DNA of 64,000 nt from Dioscorea cayenensis subsp. rotundata (GCF_009730915.1 NC_052488.1:17788305-17852304), one strand, 5' to 3'. Numbered from the stretch's first letter, positions 47,623 through 59,735 are shown. Program-made: numbers and translations. Notes: a model not told the origin generated them from the sequence alone.

Positions 47623-48720
47623 ATGGCCTCAAAACTACCACCCAAAAGAATTGTACAAGGGACAAATGTGGGTGATGTGAATTTGGTAGCAAGTGAAAAT
47701 ACTCCAAAAGCAAGATGGGATGACACAAATACTGAAATGTTTTTAAAAATATGTGTCGAGGAGGTCCAGATTGGCAATCGACCGTTCACACTTCACAAAA
47801 GAAGGTTGGAAAAATGTAATATCAAAGTTTGCCACAAGAACAGGGGTGAGTTACAACCACAAACAATTGAAAAACAAGTGGGACTCTCTCAAGAAAGAGT
47901 TTGGCATATGGGCAAAGCTAGTGGAGCACCAAACAGGGCTTGGTTGGGACCCTGTTAAGAGAACAGTTTTAGCAAGTGATGATTGGTGGGACAGAAAAGG
48001 AAAAGTAAGACTATGAATTCATGTTATATATAATAACGTACTCATTTATTTATTTTATAATTTTTAATTCAAATAAATAATAACACATTATTGTCTTCTT
48101 TTTTTATGTAACTAAAACAAGAAAACCCAGAATATCTGAAATGGAGAAATGAGGGTCCAAAGTTCTTACAGATGATGGAGATATGTTTCAAAGATGTAGT
48201 GGCGACAGGCTACATGGCATTGGTACCATATGCAGAACCATCATCAGAGAATGAAGTCTCTAACGAAAATGCTTATGTGAGGATGAATGATGTAGATGTG
48301 GAGGTAGACAACTTTGATGATGATGGTGATAGTCCTCAACAATACAATGAGGCCACACATGGAGAAACTAGTACAACACAAGCTAGAAAGAGACAAAAAA
48401 CATCACAAAGAGAAAAGAGAAAAGGTGCAAAAGAGAAACTTCAGGAATCATTTGACCGCCTACTCTCTGGGATGGATAAAATGTCGCGTACAAGTAATGC
48501 AAGAGTTGAGATAGATGATTGCTACAGTATAAACAGATGTGTGGATTTGTTGGACACAGTCCCAGGGATGGAACGAGGAAGTCCACATTATTTTCTCATG
48601 GTGAGGTTGTTTGCAAAAAAATATCATAGGGAGACTTTTGTGGCACTAGTGGAAAAGGACCCATCACTCGCTACCGGTTGGTGTCACACTTTCAGCGTGG
48701 ACGACCTTACCCGACTTTGA
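47623..48720 (+). pseudogene. Harbinger Myb/SANT-like DNA-binding protein (ORF1)
   Basis: ATG at 47623. Exon 1 encodes RWDDTNTEMFLKICVEE and, after a one-base shift near 47785, HFTKEGWKNVISKF, NHKQLKNKWDSLKKEFGIW and a WWDRKGK end. This is the Myb_DNA-bind_3 domain with its three spaced tryptophans. A donor GT lies at 48005. Exon 2 resumes with ENPEYLKWRNEGPKF from 48121, an acidic and then basic linker, and a conserved C-terminus to TGA at 48718. In-frame splicing would need an acceptor at 48120, but the sequence there is ACAAG, so the site looks damaged by a one-base change. In PIF/Harbinger elements this protein partners the transposase and binds element ends. Confidence 0.8.
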
Positions 48721-49062
48721 CTTTGACGGATGATCATTTATCTAGGAAAACTCATTTTGGATTGTTTTTGTTTTTTCATTTTTGCTTATGCTATCAATTT
48801 CCCATGTTATGTCTTTGCTTTATGTGTTGGGTTTATGTGTCGAACATTATTTTCAACTTTTCACATGTTGCACTTTTAATGTTGAAATATTGTATTAGAC
48901 TATTATCATGTCTTTGTGTCATGCTAAACTTTAGTATGATATTTTATTTTGTTTATTATTGTATGATATCATGTCTTTGCTAAACTTTGTGTTGCGTATT
49001 TTTCCTTGTATTCTACATGGCATTAAATATTTTATACTATTTATGTAGGGTGTACAATCAAA

Positions 49063-50020
49063 ATGGAGTTATTGTCCGATTTAGATACAGAATTAAAAGA
49101 ACCAATGTCTGATTCAGAAGAAGAAGCTAACAATTTGGATATGCATATGGATGAGTACATTGGACGGATGTATGCATGTGCTACAACTGCACAATACCAG
49201 TATATGAAGTCATTGTTGAAGGGAGAGAAGAGGACATCCTCATTGACTGGTCATTGGTGGGTTCATTAAATACTGAACGGATCAGATAGTCGTTACTTTG
49301 AGCAAGTCCGAATGAATAAAACTGTATTTAGAAGATTGGTGGTTGAACTTACTGAAAAGTATGGTTTACAACATAGGAGAAATGTTACTGTCGAAGAATC
49401 AGTGATAATATTCATGTATATGCTTGGACAAGGAGCTACTTATAGGAATGTGGAGGAGAGATTTCAACATTCTGGAGAAACAATGCACAGACAGTTTCAT
49501 CGAGTGCTAAAAGCTGTCCACAAACTTGGAAATGATATTATCAGACCGGTAGATGGAAATTTTAGAGATGCGGAGGATTACATCCAGGGTGATAATCAAT
49601 ATTGGCCTTACTTCAAAGACTGCATTGGCGTGATAGATGGAACACATGTGGCCATTCTTGTACCAGCTGAGAAACAAGTCCCATTTATGAATAGAAAAGA
49701 ATACACATCAACAAATATTCTAGCCGCATGTGACTTCAATATGTGCTTCACATTTGCGCTTATTGGGTCAGAAGGATCGGCACATGACACACGTATATTA
49801 ATGGAGGTTTTGAGAAATCCATCTTTGAAGTTTCCTCAGCCACTCGAAGGTTTATATTTACTTGAAATTAATTTCAATATCTATGTTTTATGTTCCATTT
49901 CTTATTATATTATACTATTGTAGGGAAATACTACCTTGTGGATTCTGGGTATCCTACAATGAAAGGATTTTTAGGGCCATACAAGAGTGCAAGATATCAC
50001 ATTCCACAATTTAGGATGTC
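49063..50020 (+). pseudogene. PIF/Harbinger transposase (DDE_Tnp_4), truncated
   Basis: Exon 1 starts at ATG 49063 with an acidic N-terminus, then the helical domain ([20 protein letters not shown]), the first catalytic region [10 protein letters not shown] and the second, [19 protein letters not shown] at 49267-49269 interrupts after HWWVH in the same frame (CAA expected). An intron at 49850-49923 (GT..TAG) joins EG to [10 protein letters not shown]. At about 50015, after [10 protein letters not shown], family sequence ends; the region with the last acidic catalytic residue is missing and unrelated sequence follows. It forms a pair with the Myb-like gene 340 bp upstream, the usual order of the superfamily. 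Confidence 0.85.
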
Positions 50021-50079
50021 TCGTGCTTGTTGTTATTGTCGCAGGCTTATGATTATGGCGGTCAACCTAGTTAATGGGC

Positions 50080-50318
50080 GATGCTACTTGACACCGGTAG
50101 TGGAGACCTTGGCTGAATTGAAAGTTCATATGACCCCTCGACACTAGGAGATCATCCAAAGGACACAGTTTGCTGTATTTACTGAGCTGGAAGCTGTATT
50201 CCAAGAGAGGGCCCTTCTTGATTCTCTATTGCAAAGGTACGATGGTCGCACCAATAAATTCAGGATCGATCATCATCCTTTGGAGAATACTCCACAAGTG
50301 AAAATTTTCTCTTCCTGA
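50080..50318 (+). pseudogene. Plant mobile domain (PMD) fragment
   Basis: After a TAG at 50145-50147 the frame reads EIIQRTQFAVFTELEAVFQE, then LLDSLLQRYDGRTNKFRI, with VHMTPRH before the stop. This resembles the start of the plant mobile domain found in MULE-type transposons and in some host silencing factors. Only about 60 residues remain, up to TGA at 50316. The TAG probably replaces CAG. Confidence 0.5.
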
Positions 50319-50972
50319 CCAAGTCAAAATGCCTGCTTAATTGCTTACCCGTCAGGCAATAACGTGGGCTTTCCGACTTGAATAGGAAAAGAAAGTTTAA
50401 CTTGTTGCATGGTTGCAGCTGATTGATTCTCCAGAAGAAGATGATCATGACACATCCTTTAAGTGAATATCTTGGACATATGAAGAAGAAAATCATCCGA
50501 GAAGAAGCAGAGGAGGAGGAGGAGGTGTCCAGGGGAAAGGGTTTTCCTTCTAATTTATGGTGTGAAGTCCCCAAGCCGGTTGACGGTTCAGATCAGAGAA
50601 AAAAAGGGGAACGTAAAGGAGGACCGAGCTTGACTGATAATGAGGAAAAATAAATATGCTTCCGATATTTATGTTAAATTTTAGAAAATTTAATGGCGCC
50701 ATTAATTCTTGTGCGCGGGATACCATAAACTTACCATTAATTCCACCCAACACTTCAGTTTAATGAAAATGATCAATATTTTAAGCATAGACATAAAGTG
50801 TTTAAATGATAAATTACAAATTTAAACGTTAAGTCAAATTGTTAAATAGAGACAAAATAAATTAAACGGAGAATGCAATGTTTAAATGGAAACGTAATAT
50901 ATTTACACAGGGACAGGCATAGTTAAACAATCATTCACTTATACAACTAGATAAGCATAAAAGAGAAGAATC
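50319..50972. other. Unassigned, short acidic/basic open frame
   Basis: An open stretch near 50423-50653 has an acidic run (EEAEEEEEV) but no family I recognise. The part from 50690 is AT-rich with recurring TTTAAA-type words. Confidence 0.3.
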
Positions 50973-51281
50973 TTACAATGAGAAAAAGTTATTTTCAGTA
51001 GGATTCGATAATGGCACATCGTCTGTCTCGACAACAAGATCGAGTACAGCGTATTTGAAGATGGAGTACATGTGACACATCCATTGGAAGTCAACTTCAT
51101 TTTCTATTGGACAAACCATTTTATATCCATCGGGTGTGATAAACTTCACCCTGACACGGGAAACATCGAGACCCCATCGCTCACATATCTCAGCTAACAC
51201 TAATTCCCAAGAAATCAGTGCCATGAACATTAGCACTCGTCTCTCCCCATTGTGTCTAGTAATACTACAAAAACTCTCCAT
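50973..51281 (-). CDS. MuDR-type transposase N-terminal domain fragment
   Basis: ATG at 51281 opens a 102-codon frame with SWELVLAEICERWGLDVSRV, VKFITPDGYKMVCPI and YAVLDLVVETDDVPL. Plant MULE transposases begin with such a ubiquitin/PB1-like fold before the MuDR zinc and MULE catalytic domains. Those later domains are absent downstream on the minus strand. With the PMD fragment about 650 bp away on the other strand, this could be the wreck of one MULE. Confidence 0.6.
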   Translation of the reverse strand: MESFCSITRHNGERRVLMFMALISWELVLAEICERWGLDVSRVRVKFITPDGYKMVCPIENEVDFQWMCHMYSIFKYAVLDLVVETDDVPLSNPTENNFFSL

Positions 51282-51302
51282 AATAAACCTGCATTTTTAA
51301 AA

Positions 51303-51330
51303 TACTCCCTCCATCCCTACCGCAAAATGA
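51303..51330. mobile_element. Stowaway-like MITE end
   Basis: TACTCCCTCCATCCCTACCG matches the well-known Stowaway/mariner terminus CTCCCTCCGTCCC with one change, preceded by the TA target site. The other end was not found. Confidence 0.45.
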
Positions 51331-51902
51331 TCAAGTGAGAGTAACGAAGAAATTCTCACCTTATCAGGAAGCCAGCAGAACTCAAATCTAACAAACCAAA
51401 TGAGTAGAAGAAGAAGATGATGTGATGATCCTTCTAAACTTTGTTTGATAAAAAGCAAGCAGAAAGGAAAAAAAGGCAAAATTGTATGTATAAAGATCGG
51501 ACATGATGTGATTGGGCAGTTTTTTTCCCACCATTTTCAAAGGCAAAAATGAAATTTCATAACATGGACCCATTTGAAGTGAATGGTAGGGGGTAAAAGG
51601 GAACTTAACAAATAACGGAAGGGTTGTCCGGGGTTTGCCAAAGTTAGAGGGGCTTTTTAGAAATATTTGAAATTTACGAGAGGTAAACAGTAATTTTCCC
51701 TTAAATAAAATGAATAATATGTATATGTAATTTAAATTTATTTTATTACTCATAAATTGATCCAAATCAAGTGAATCACGATAGCAAATTGGAAAATTGG
51801 GTGATGTGCAAGAGGAGGCTTAGTCAATAAAATGTTGATAGTAAAATGCTAATTTTTTTGTTTTTTATATTTTAATAATAAATAATGATTGTTTTCAACT
51901 TT
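51331..51902. other. Spacer without recognised gene
   Basis: AT-rich sequence holding only short open frames that look spurious, between the MITE end and the next LINE. Confidence 0.4.
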
Positions 51903-53560
51903 TTTTAGTAAAATGGATAAACCACAACTTTATTAAAAAGAAACAGAAAAAAAATAGTACAAAAATAAGAAAAAAAGAACAACAAAAACAACAATAACAC
52001 ATAAAGAGCAAAAAGACTTTCACCAGAGGTGAGGTGCTCAAAACCAAAAAAAAAATAAGAGGAGAGAAGACAAAGAAAGGGGAAAAAAAAGAGTAACAGT
52101 TGGATTGGCGAAGAATACTGTCTAGAATCGCAGGCTTGCCTAGGCTGCCTGTTGGAGTAAACTACTCCGTAGCTAAAGTATGCTTTGTATCTCCAGCATG
52201 GTTCGTGCTTCTTGAGCTCCGAAAGTTGAGTGAAAGCTTGATCCTTTGTGTTGCCTCAGTGTCGGTTTGTTGTTGAGAGTCTGTGGCTATTGAAAACTAA
52301 GAGAGAAGCATATTAGCAATTCTAAAGATCACAGTATAAAAAGGTAAAGTAAGTGATTGAAAGATGCATTTATTTCGTTCTAGACATATATTCCTAATAA
52401 TGGCTATTGAATTGAGGTCCCACAAGGTTCATTGTCTAGAGTTTAAAGTTGGTAGCCAGGAAGTCAAAATTCTAGAGACAAATGATGGAGATAAATGTAG
52501 ATTGAAGGTTTGGAAAAAGAAAGACCAAATTCGTTCTGAGTATTCACAATCGAGAAAGAGGTGCTCCATTGTTTCAGAGGCTTTATGATAGAGTACCCAT
52601 GTATCTATGGTGTTTTGGTTATATCTTTTTTTGAACAGATTTGAGAGAGTTAGAATTTTATCCTCCCAAACCAACCAATAAAATAAGGTAATTTTGTTTG
52701 GACATTTGGTTTTCCAAAATTGAGGATATAGAGGGCTACGTTCACTTCCATCTATTAGAAACTTGTAGTATTACTTACTAGTGAATATACCACTTTTTCC
52801 AGTTTCCAAGTATTAAAGTCATCTTGTTCATTAGAGCAATCAGGAATTGAGTTCAAGAGTGGAGCTAGATCATCTATTGAAGCTGTATGAAATAGTCTTT
52901 CTGGACAATTGAGATGTTGTGTGAATTGTCTTAGAGTTATCTAAGGGAGGTGCAATCATTGAAGAGATTAGGCCAAAGATCTTTAAAATTGCACCCATCA
53001 TGCCAACTGTCGAACCAGAAGAAAGTGTTAGCTCCACTTCTAATAGATTTGGAGATGCACGATCAAAAATGTGGTAAAGTGGCGTGGATCCTTGCCCAAA
53101 AGAAGGATTTGTTTCTGGGCGGGGTTTGAAATAGAGTGCCAGGAGGGTTTCTAGTAAAGTAGTTGGCATTGCTAATTTTGGCCCAGCAGCTATTTGGATT
53201 GCCGGATAACTTCCACCACCATTTTCCAAGCAAGGCTTTGTTGAACTACTATAGATTGAGAATTCCCCAGCCACCCATTGGGCAGGGTTGACAGATCCTT
53301 TTCCAAGCAACCAGCTTGACACCATTAGATCCCAAGTCCGGTCCTTTCCAAAGGAAGACTCTTCTAATTTTATCGATCTCTTGTATTACCCAAGCTGGTA
53401 GTTTGAAACAGATATCCAGTAAATTGGTATCATGGATAAGAGAGAATTGATGAGAGTAAGATGACCTCCTAAAGATAAATAAATTGCTTTCCATTGTGAT
53501 AGTCTAGATCGGATCATATCAATAAAATTTGTCCAATCTTATCATCTTGGTCTTCTTCCA
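51903..53560 (-). mobile_element. 5'-truncated LINE, minus strand
   Basis: On the minus strand it shows the end of the RT region and zf-RVT: FKLPAWVIQEIDKIRRVFLW and CQPCPMGGWGIL (53494-53249), then TLSNLFKKRYNQNTIDTW, ETMEHLFLDCEYSERIW (52674-52429). The 3' end in plus reading is AAAATGGATAAACCACAAC after a T run, the same tail as the other LINEs. Frameshifted and with stops. The right border is approximate. Confidence 0.8.
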
Positions 53561-54839
53561 CCTATTTTTTTAGAAACAAATTAAACCTTTTCATTAAAAA
53601 TTATACTTATTTTAAGAATAACTAGTTTGTATAAATAGCATTATTTTTTTGCAACTAACATTGAATATGAACAATGAGTCTCGATAAGGAGGAAAGGAGA
53701 CAAAAAAAATCATAATGTGTTAATTAAAAAAAGATTTTATGCTAATTTATATTAATTAATTAAAATGGATGTTTAGAAAATAAAATATATATAAAATTAT
53801 TTTTTAAAAAAAAACTATGCACATAAAAAAAAATAAAACATGAATACACTAAACATTCATTGCAGTAAAAAGCGAAACATAGCACCATAATGTTTTAAAA
53901 AAATAACTATGCAAATAAAAAAAATAAAACATGAATACACTAAACATGCATTGCAGTAAAAAGCGAAACATAGCACCATCTGTGTGTTCAATTGAATGAA
54001 AAACAAAATAAAATGAAACATCATAATTTTTTTCAATATTTCTCATAATTTCGTTCCTTTAAAAGTTGCTATAAGCATCTAAAGTTTGTGCAATTATTTA
54101 TTTTAATTTTTAAAATAAATAAATAATTATATTGGTCTTATCCAATTATGTTGTCAAACCTTAGAACTCTACAATCAAACGGCGGCACAACCACAAGACA
54201 AAATCTAGTAAATATGCAACTCCGTAGGACATGTCAGGTAGTAAACAATGTAATAATTCAATAGAACCACAAATTACAGTTATTAAAAGCTACAACAGAG
54301 TTCAAAAAATGCATAAGATCCAAATTACAAGAATCATGGTCCATAACGACAGATATAATAACTCAAACACTACAAACAAAGAATATAGATACTTGTTATT
54401 GACATCTTGCTAAGTTACCCATTAGTCTACTAATACTTATATGAAAAAAAAAGATTTAACATAATTTTATGAGCTTGTCAGGTTAGTAAGTAATTCATAA
54501 AAAAAATTGGGATCACATAAAATTTTAAAATTAAATTTCAAACATAAAAAACCCATATATGGTGCAAAATAAAACAAGTACAGGATATAAAAATAAATAG
54601 GTATAATCTCTAGAATGGTCCCTCTATTAGAATTCCATGCCTCTTTTGTCCATCTATTATTTTTTGTTTGCAATAGATCCCTCTATTATTTATTTTGGAA
54701 TGGGTCCCTTCCAATGGTAGGTTCTCTGTGCGTTCCTTTTACATGTTCTTGATTAATATGGGACAATGATACGGGATAATGCCAACCATCTTAGAGAGCA
54801 TTTGGCCAAGAAAATCTGTACCTTTAATTGGTTAGTTTA
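53561..54839. other. AT-rich spacer with a tandem duplication
   Basis: Two 75-base copies starting AACTATGCA and ending AGCACCAT lie at 53813-53888 and 53905-53979. Near 54610-54720 there is a GGTCCCTCTATT-containing MITE-like stretch. No gene was seen. Confidence 0.6.
53813..53979 (+). repeat. Tandem duplication, unit about 92 bp
   Basis: The copies share ATGAATACACTAAACAT.CAT and AGTAAAAAGCGAAACATAG with very few differences. Confidence 0.9.
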
Positions 54840-55334
54840 TGATAACAATGTCCTTAGCCTAGCTAGGTAACCTAGCTACTAGGTGATGCAATAAATTGCC
54901 GAAAACCACAGGTACCTTGCGTCGTGGTATGATTGAAACTACACATCACCTATTCATTCATTGCACGATCGCATTAGGTACTGGGAATCATTTCGCTCAG
55001 ATCCTATAGACAAATAGGGTACTAGATTCCATGGCTAACCTTTGTGATGGTTGGCTCCAGGAACTTGGACCTACACATAGCTTGACTTGGTCTTTACTAG
55101 CAAGAAATGAGTGCATTTTTAATTCTAAAACATTCTCATTATCTTCCTTGATTTTGAATTTAGTCATTTGTTCCTCTTTTGGTTATCTACAACTCCTGAG
55201 ATAAAATAGCATAAGCTTGAGGGTTCCATTGTCGCAATGAAAAGGTATATACAGTTCCTAGGGACTTCCATGCATGACCTTGAAGATTGTCCCCATGCTT
55301 TCTTCGGCTAGTATGTAGCCCTATCTCTACACAC

Positions 55335-58050
55335 TGATGCGTACCGCTAGCACATAAATCATTCAAGTAGTAAATATATATCATTCCCATGAGGACTTTG
55401 TTACTAATTACCAATTTCTTGTAATCAAAGTTATTTAGAAGAATCGATAGGTATGTGAATTGTAGAAATAACAAGCAATGAAAACTAAAACTAACAAAAT
55501 TAAGGCTACTAATGGTTGAGATGATTAATTCGGATTACAAGGGCTCCTAGGATTAAGGTTTGCCACAATAATAGCTAAAAGTCTTTGTATTGACACTTTC
55601 TTGGTTAAGTTTATTTGCTTTAAAGGTAGAATACCCTAGGATACTCAGTATTTTCTTTCAGAATATAGTGAGTTATCTAACTTAGAACAACTCCAACTTT
55701 CATGGTAATTGAATCTAATTAGATCCTTTAAGTTCTATAATATCCAGTAATCCTAAAAAAAATTATAATCTATGACTTCAGGTTCAATTCTATGGTTTTC
55801 AACTCCTTAGTTCACCTTTTGGTTCTTTATTTGGTATCTAAAATCATGCAAATATGAGGGGCTCAACTCATTCACAAGCATTAAGTACCATAAATTGAAT
55901 CAAAAGCAAATAAGCATTAATATGAAAACAGAAGTAAATACATAATCAATTATCTAAACATTGGGCTAATCCCAGTCCTAGAACAAAAGATCTATTCGCT
56001 CATGTTCGATTTACATGCTAAAAAGTTCATATCAATCATAGATCTAAACATGGAATAAATCAATGAATAAGAAAAAAGAAACTCTTGATCCTCCACGCAT
56101 GATATAGATCGATGAATCTCTCCCCCGATCCTTGTCCTCTTTCTCCTTTTTGATAGCTTTAGATGATCTCCAACCTTTAGAGAAATCATCTCCTTGTTCT
56201 CATCGCCAAAAGATTCTTCTTTAAAATTCTTTTTTTTTTGGTATTATATATAGAGGAGGATTAAATTAGGGTTGCGATGGAGGCAAATATCAATGACTAT
56301 GTTATTTGGCACGAGCGGGTTATACTTTTTCTAGAGTTTGAGTCTTTTAAATTTCTACACCGTGATCCATGGGTGTGGTAACTACCACAAATCACCCGCA
56401 TTTCAAATGAAGGCTAAAATTCACTTATCTACATGTGAACTGATGCAGAGCAGTAATTTGAACTAAAAGAGTAAAATTGAACTAGAAATATGGGGAAAGA
56501 TGCATGATTAACTAAGAAATGAAACCTAAATCTAATAAAAATAGATTTCATGAGTGCATTTCATATCATGTTTTATATAGCTCCAAATTATAGTTTATCT
56601 TGTCCTTTAGAATTCTTTTGTTATATTTGATACTATTCTGAGAATAGTTTGGTTATTGTACATAATTCTAGGGCTTGAAAGTAATAGGAGTGGAATCAGA
56701 TGAAAATCAGGAGGAGAACAATATTTTTCTAAGTGTTCAAGCTAAGCATGAATCGAGCACAGTCATGATCCTTTGCCGTGCTTATTATAGTCTTCAGAAG
56801 AGTTAAGCTATAAGGCAAGCAAGAGTATGCTCCAGGGCAAGCACGGGAATGTTTTTTCCCCGTGCTTTTCTCTAGATTTGGAAGTTTTCTTCTTTCAACC
56901 CAAGCACAGTTACAATGTTCCTTTCATGAGCGTGCTTGGTCTTAGCATAGGCAGAGCATGACTGTGTTCGTCCCGTGCATTTCTTGGGATTTCTAGGGTT
57001 TTCTACACTCAGCTGAAGCACAAGTTTAATATTCCTTTCACGAGCATGCTTGGTTGAGCACGAGCAGAGCACAACCATGCTCTCTCCCCATGCATTTCTT
57101 TGCCTGGACACTTAGGCGATTTCCACCAAAGCCCCAAGAAAAGCACTGCTCAAGCACGCCCATGCTTAGAACGTATTGAGCCCAAAAAGTTCTTTTTATT
57201 TTCCAAATCTTGGTTTTCTTGAGGTGAACTTGACAAGGGTTTGGAGAGCCATTTTTGGATATTTGTTTGAGGTCAAGAGCAGACTTCACCACACCTTTTG
57301 GGGGGACTAGGATAGCATTGGAGGCGCATTTGAGGAGTGGAGCTAGCAAATCCAAGGAGTTCTTTGAGTCAAATTGAGGAGATTTTGCAAGAAAGAGGGA
57401 GACATGATTTTTTATGTTTTTGTACCTTTTTTTCTCTTTCAATTGTATGAACTCATGAGGAGCTGCCCTGGGCTATGAAACTTGATGCTTTGTGTACTTT
57501 GACTTACTTGTTTTTAATGATTATGGAGTTTCATAGAGTTCTTATGTTAAATCTTGTGTTTTATAACTTGATGTGCTTGATTTGAATAGTTGTAGTTGTG
57601 AAACTTGACGTGTGTTGATTGTTGTAGTTGTATTCATCTTGTGTGAGTGCAAAACTCAACTAGTCGCAATTGCAAAACTAGACGTATAGGAAAACCATAG
57701 ATACAACATTCCTTTTGAGCACACATAAGAACCTTGAAATGTATCTGATAATCTTTGGAAGGAAGTCAGTATACTAATGCACTTGGGAATTAGTCCAGGG
57801 CATTACTCCTCATTGTCAATACATCTTATCTGTCTTCGCCTACCTTTCATCCTTCTTGTTTCAATTCACTGTAGTTAGTTGAAACCAATCCAATTATTGA
57901 TCGACTAGAGATTAGAGGAAAAATTAGTGCTAGGAGTCCCAATCCCTGCGATTCGACAATCCTAACTCTCACGGGGTACCACTTTATTACTTGTTATGAT
58001 CCGTGCACTTGCGGAGAGTATATATCAAGATTATAATTTATTACTTATCA
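55335..58050. mobile_element. LTR-type block with inverted related ends
   Basis: It starts TGATGCGTACCGCTAGCACA and ends ATTACTTATCA. The flanks are CACAC (55330-55334) and CGCAC (58051-58055), a possible 5-bp duplication with one mismatch. The right part on the minus strand reads CCGCAAGTGCACGGATCAT, then AAGTAATAA, similar to the left start in inverted orientation. So it is either two LTRs of one family in opposite orientation or a foldback derivative. The start/end style resembles the solo LTR at 36351. No gag or pol was seen. Confidence 0.5.
56862..57105. repeat. Tandem repeat, unit about 115 bp
   Basis: Blocks of CCGTGC.TTTCT, AAGCACA, TTCCTTTCA.GAGC.TGCTTGG and GCAGAGCA recur twice in the same order. 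Partial units continue on both sides (56730-56860). Confidence 0.7.
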
Positions 58051-58250
58051 CGCACCAAGCCCTAGGGCGGTCTTGTTACTCGCTTATTTGTACCATTGTG
58101 TTCTTAGGTACCCACACTCAGTGGACTCTTATTTTTGTTCTCCTCTTCTTTTCTCTATTGTCCTATTTCTCTTATACTATTGTTTTTATTTTATTAATAA
58201 ATTTATGCTTTATCTATTTTATAAAAAATTAAATAAATAAATAAATAAAT

Positions 58251-58391
58251 GGGCAGAGGGAATGGCCTAACAGCAAAGAAATAATGAGAGCATGTCATTC
58301 ACTCGTTCCCATGGATATGGTTAAATAAAAACCATTGTTGCAATACTCTAATATCATCAACGTATAGGTTGTGTAGTCATCATTATAACCC
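58251..58391. other. Short spacer
   Basis: No feature recognised between the LINE tail and the inverted-repeat element. Confidence 0.4.
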
Positions 58392-59725
58392 AATATAACC
58401 TTTTTTTTAATATTGTATTTTTTTAATTAATTTCTGAAATATGCATTTTCTTGATTATTTACGGAAATACGCATATTTTATTTTTTAAATTTTTTTTTAA
58501 AGTTGCTGATCCCACCAATTTTTTTAATATTAAACTTTTATTTGTTTTTAATCATAGGTCCCATTATTTTTAATATTAAACTATTTTTTAAAAAAAAACC
58601 TTGGATCCCTTTTTTATTTTAAATTAAAATATAGTTTTGCATTTAAATCCTTAAAATTTCATAATATTTTCTTATAATCATTACCACTTCTACTCTCTTA
58701 TTTCTACTTTAACTAATTCTAATACACTATTAATAATTTAAATAATGTTAATATTTTTTTATAATAACAAAATATTAAACATCCAAGAATTTTAACAGTC
58801 ACGATTTTAACATGTAAAAATTACTTCCACAACTAAAACAAATTAGGACATACCTTGCGGCCCTTGATCGGTGTTCCTCTTGACCAAGGTAGCCTCCTTC
58901 ATTCGGTTCAACAAGAATATGAAATTTACTAGCTTTAATGTAAAGGAAATAAAATAACTTTGTAAGAAAATAAAGAAACCAAAATAACACAAATTTTAGA
59001 AGAGAACTTCTCTGTATATTGATAATCTTTCTTACCACAATGCTTGTGTGTTTTTACAAGCCTCCGCCTAACAAATGGATGGTTAGGATTAATTTAATCC
59101 AATGGCTCTCGTGAATGGGGTAGATGTCACCTGCCACCAATAATTCATCATATCAACTTCCAATAATGCTCTCAACCTATCTTATTAGTTGTAGTTTTGA
59201 CTATTATAATATTTAGAGATAATTTTAATTTTTATTAATGCTCTCTACCTACCCCAATAATTGCGTATTTGACTATTCTAATATTTAGAGATAATTTTAA
59301 TTTTTATTAATTCTCTCCACCTACTAGGTTTGACTATTCTAATATTTGGAGATAATTTTAATTTTTACTTATTAAAATTTTGACAATAATAATTTTTATC
59401 TATTAAAATTAGTTAAAGTAAAAATAGGAGAGTAGAAATAGAAAAAAAAATAAGTTATAACAAAATATTATGAAATTACAAGGACATCAATGTAAAACTA
59501 TTTTTAATTTAAAATACAAATGGGACCCATGGTTTTAAAAAAATAATATTAAAAAATAATGGGATCCGCAATTTTTTTAAAAATAAAAGTTTAATATTAA
59601 AAAAATGAGTGGGATCCAGAACAGTAAAAAAAATTATTAAAAAAATAAAACATGCGCATTTAATTATGAAATGTTTATTGTGGAAATTAATTTAAAAAAT
59701 ACAATATTATAAAAAAACCCAATAT
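58392..59725. mobile_element. Long-inverted-repeat element, arms about 330 bp
   Basis: The left arm (58392 to about 58735) and right arm (about 59395-59725) are imperfect inverted copies, with shared landmarks such as AATATTGTATTTTTT, GATCCCAC, AATATTAAACTTTTAT, GGTCCCAT and TTTCATAATATTTT. The central 650 bp has no gene and includes a 72-bp tandem repeat. Arm length suggests a non-autonomous Mutator-like or foldback element. No clear target duplication was found. Confidence 0.75.
59169..59375 (+). repeat. Tandem repeat, three units of about 72 bp
   Basis: Units start at 59169, 59241 and 59313. Each has CTCTC.ACCTA, TTTGACTATT.TAATATTT and AGATAATTTTAATTTTTA. The third unit is shorter by about 10 bases. 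Confidence 0.88.
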
Positions 59726-59735
59726 ATTATCTTTG

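Larger units (their letters stand above)
54840..58250 (+). mobile_element. LINE 3' fragment split by an LTR-type block
   Basis: Plus-strand translation shows SLLARNECIFNSKTFSLSS and, near 55210, GSIVAMKRYIQFLG, the LINE ORF2 C-terminus. After the block at 55335-58050 a T-rich 3' region follows and ends in TTAATAAATTTATGCTTTAT plus an AAAT run, the same tail type as elsewhere. Confidence 0.7.

Noticed and set aside
48678..48983. 101-codon hydrophobic frame after the Myb-like gene
   Set aside because: T-rich 3' flank gives Phe/Leu/Cys-rich translation by composition; no family features.
49608..49790. 60-codon minus-strand frame
   Set aside because: Shadow of the Harbinger transposase.
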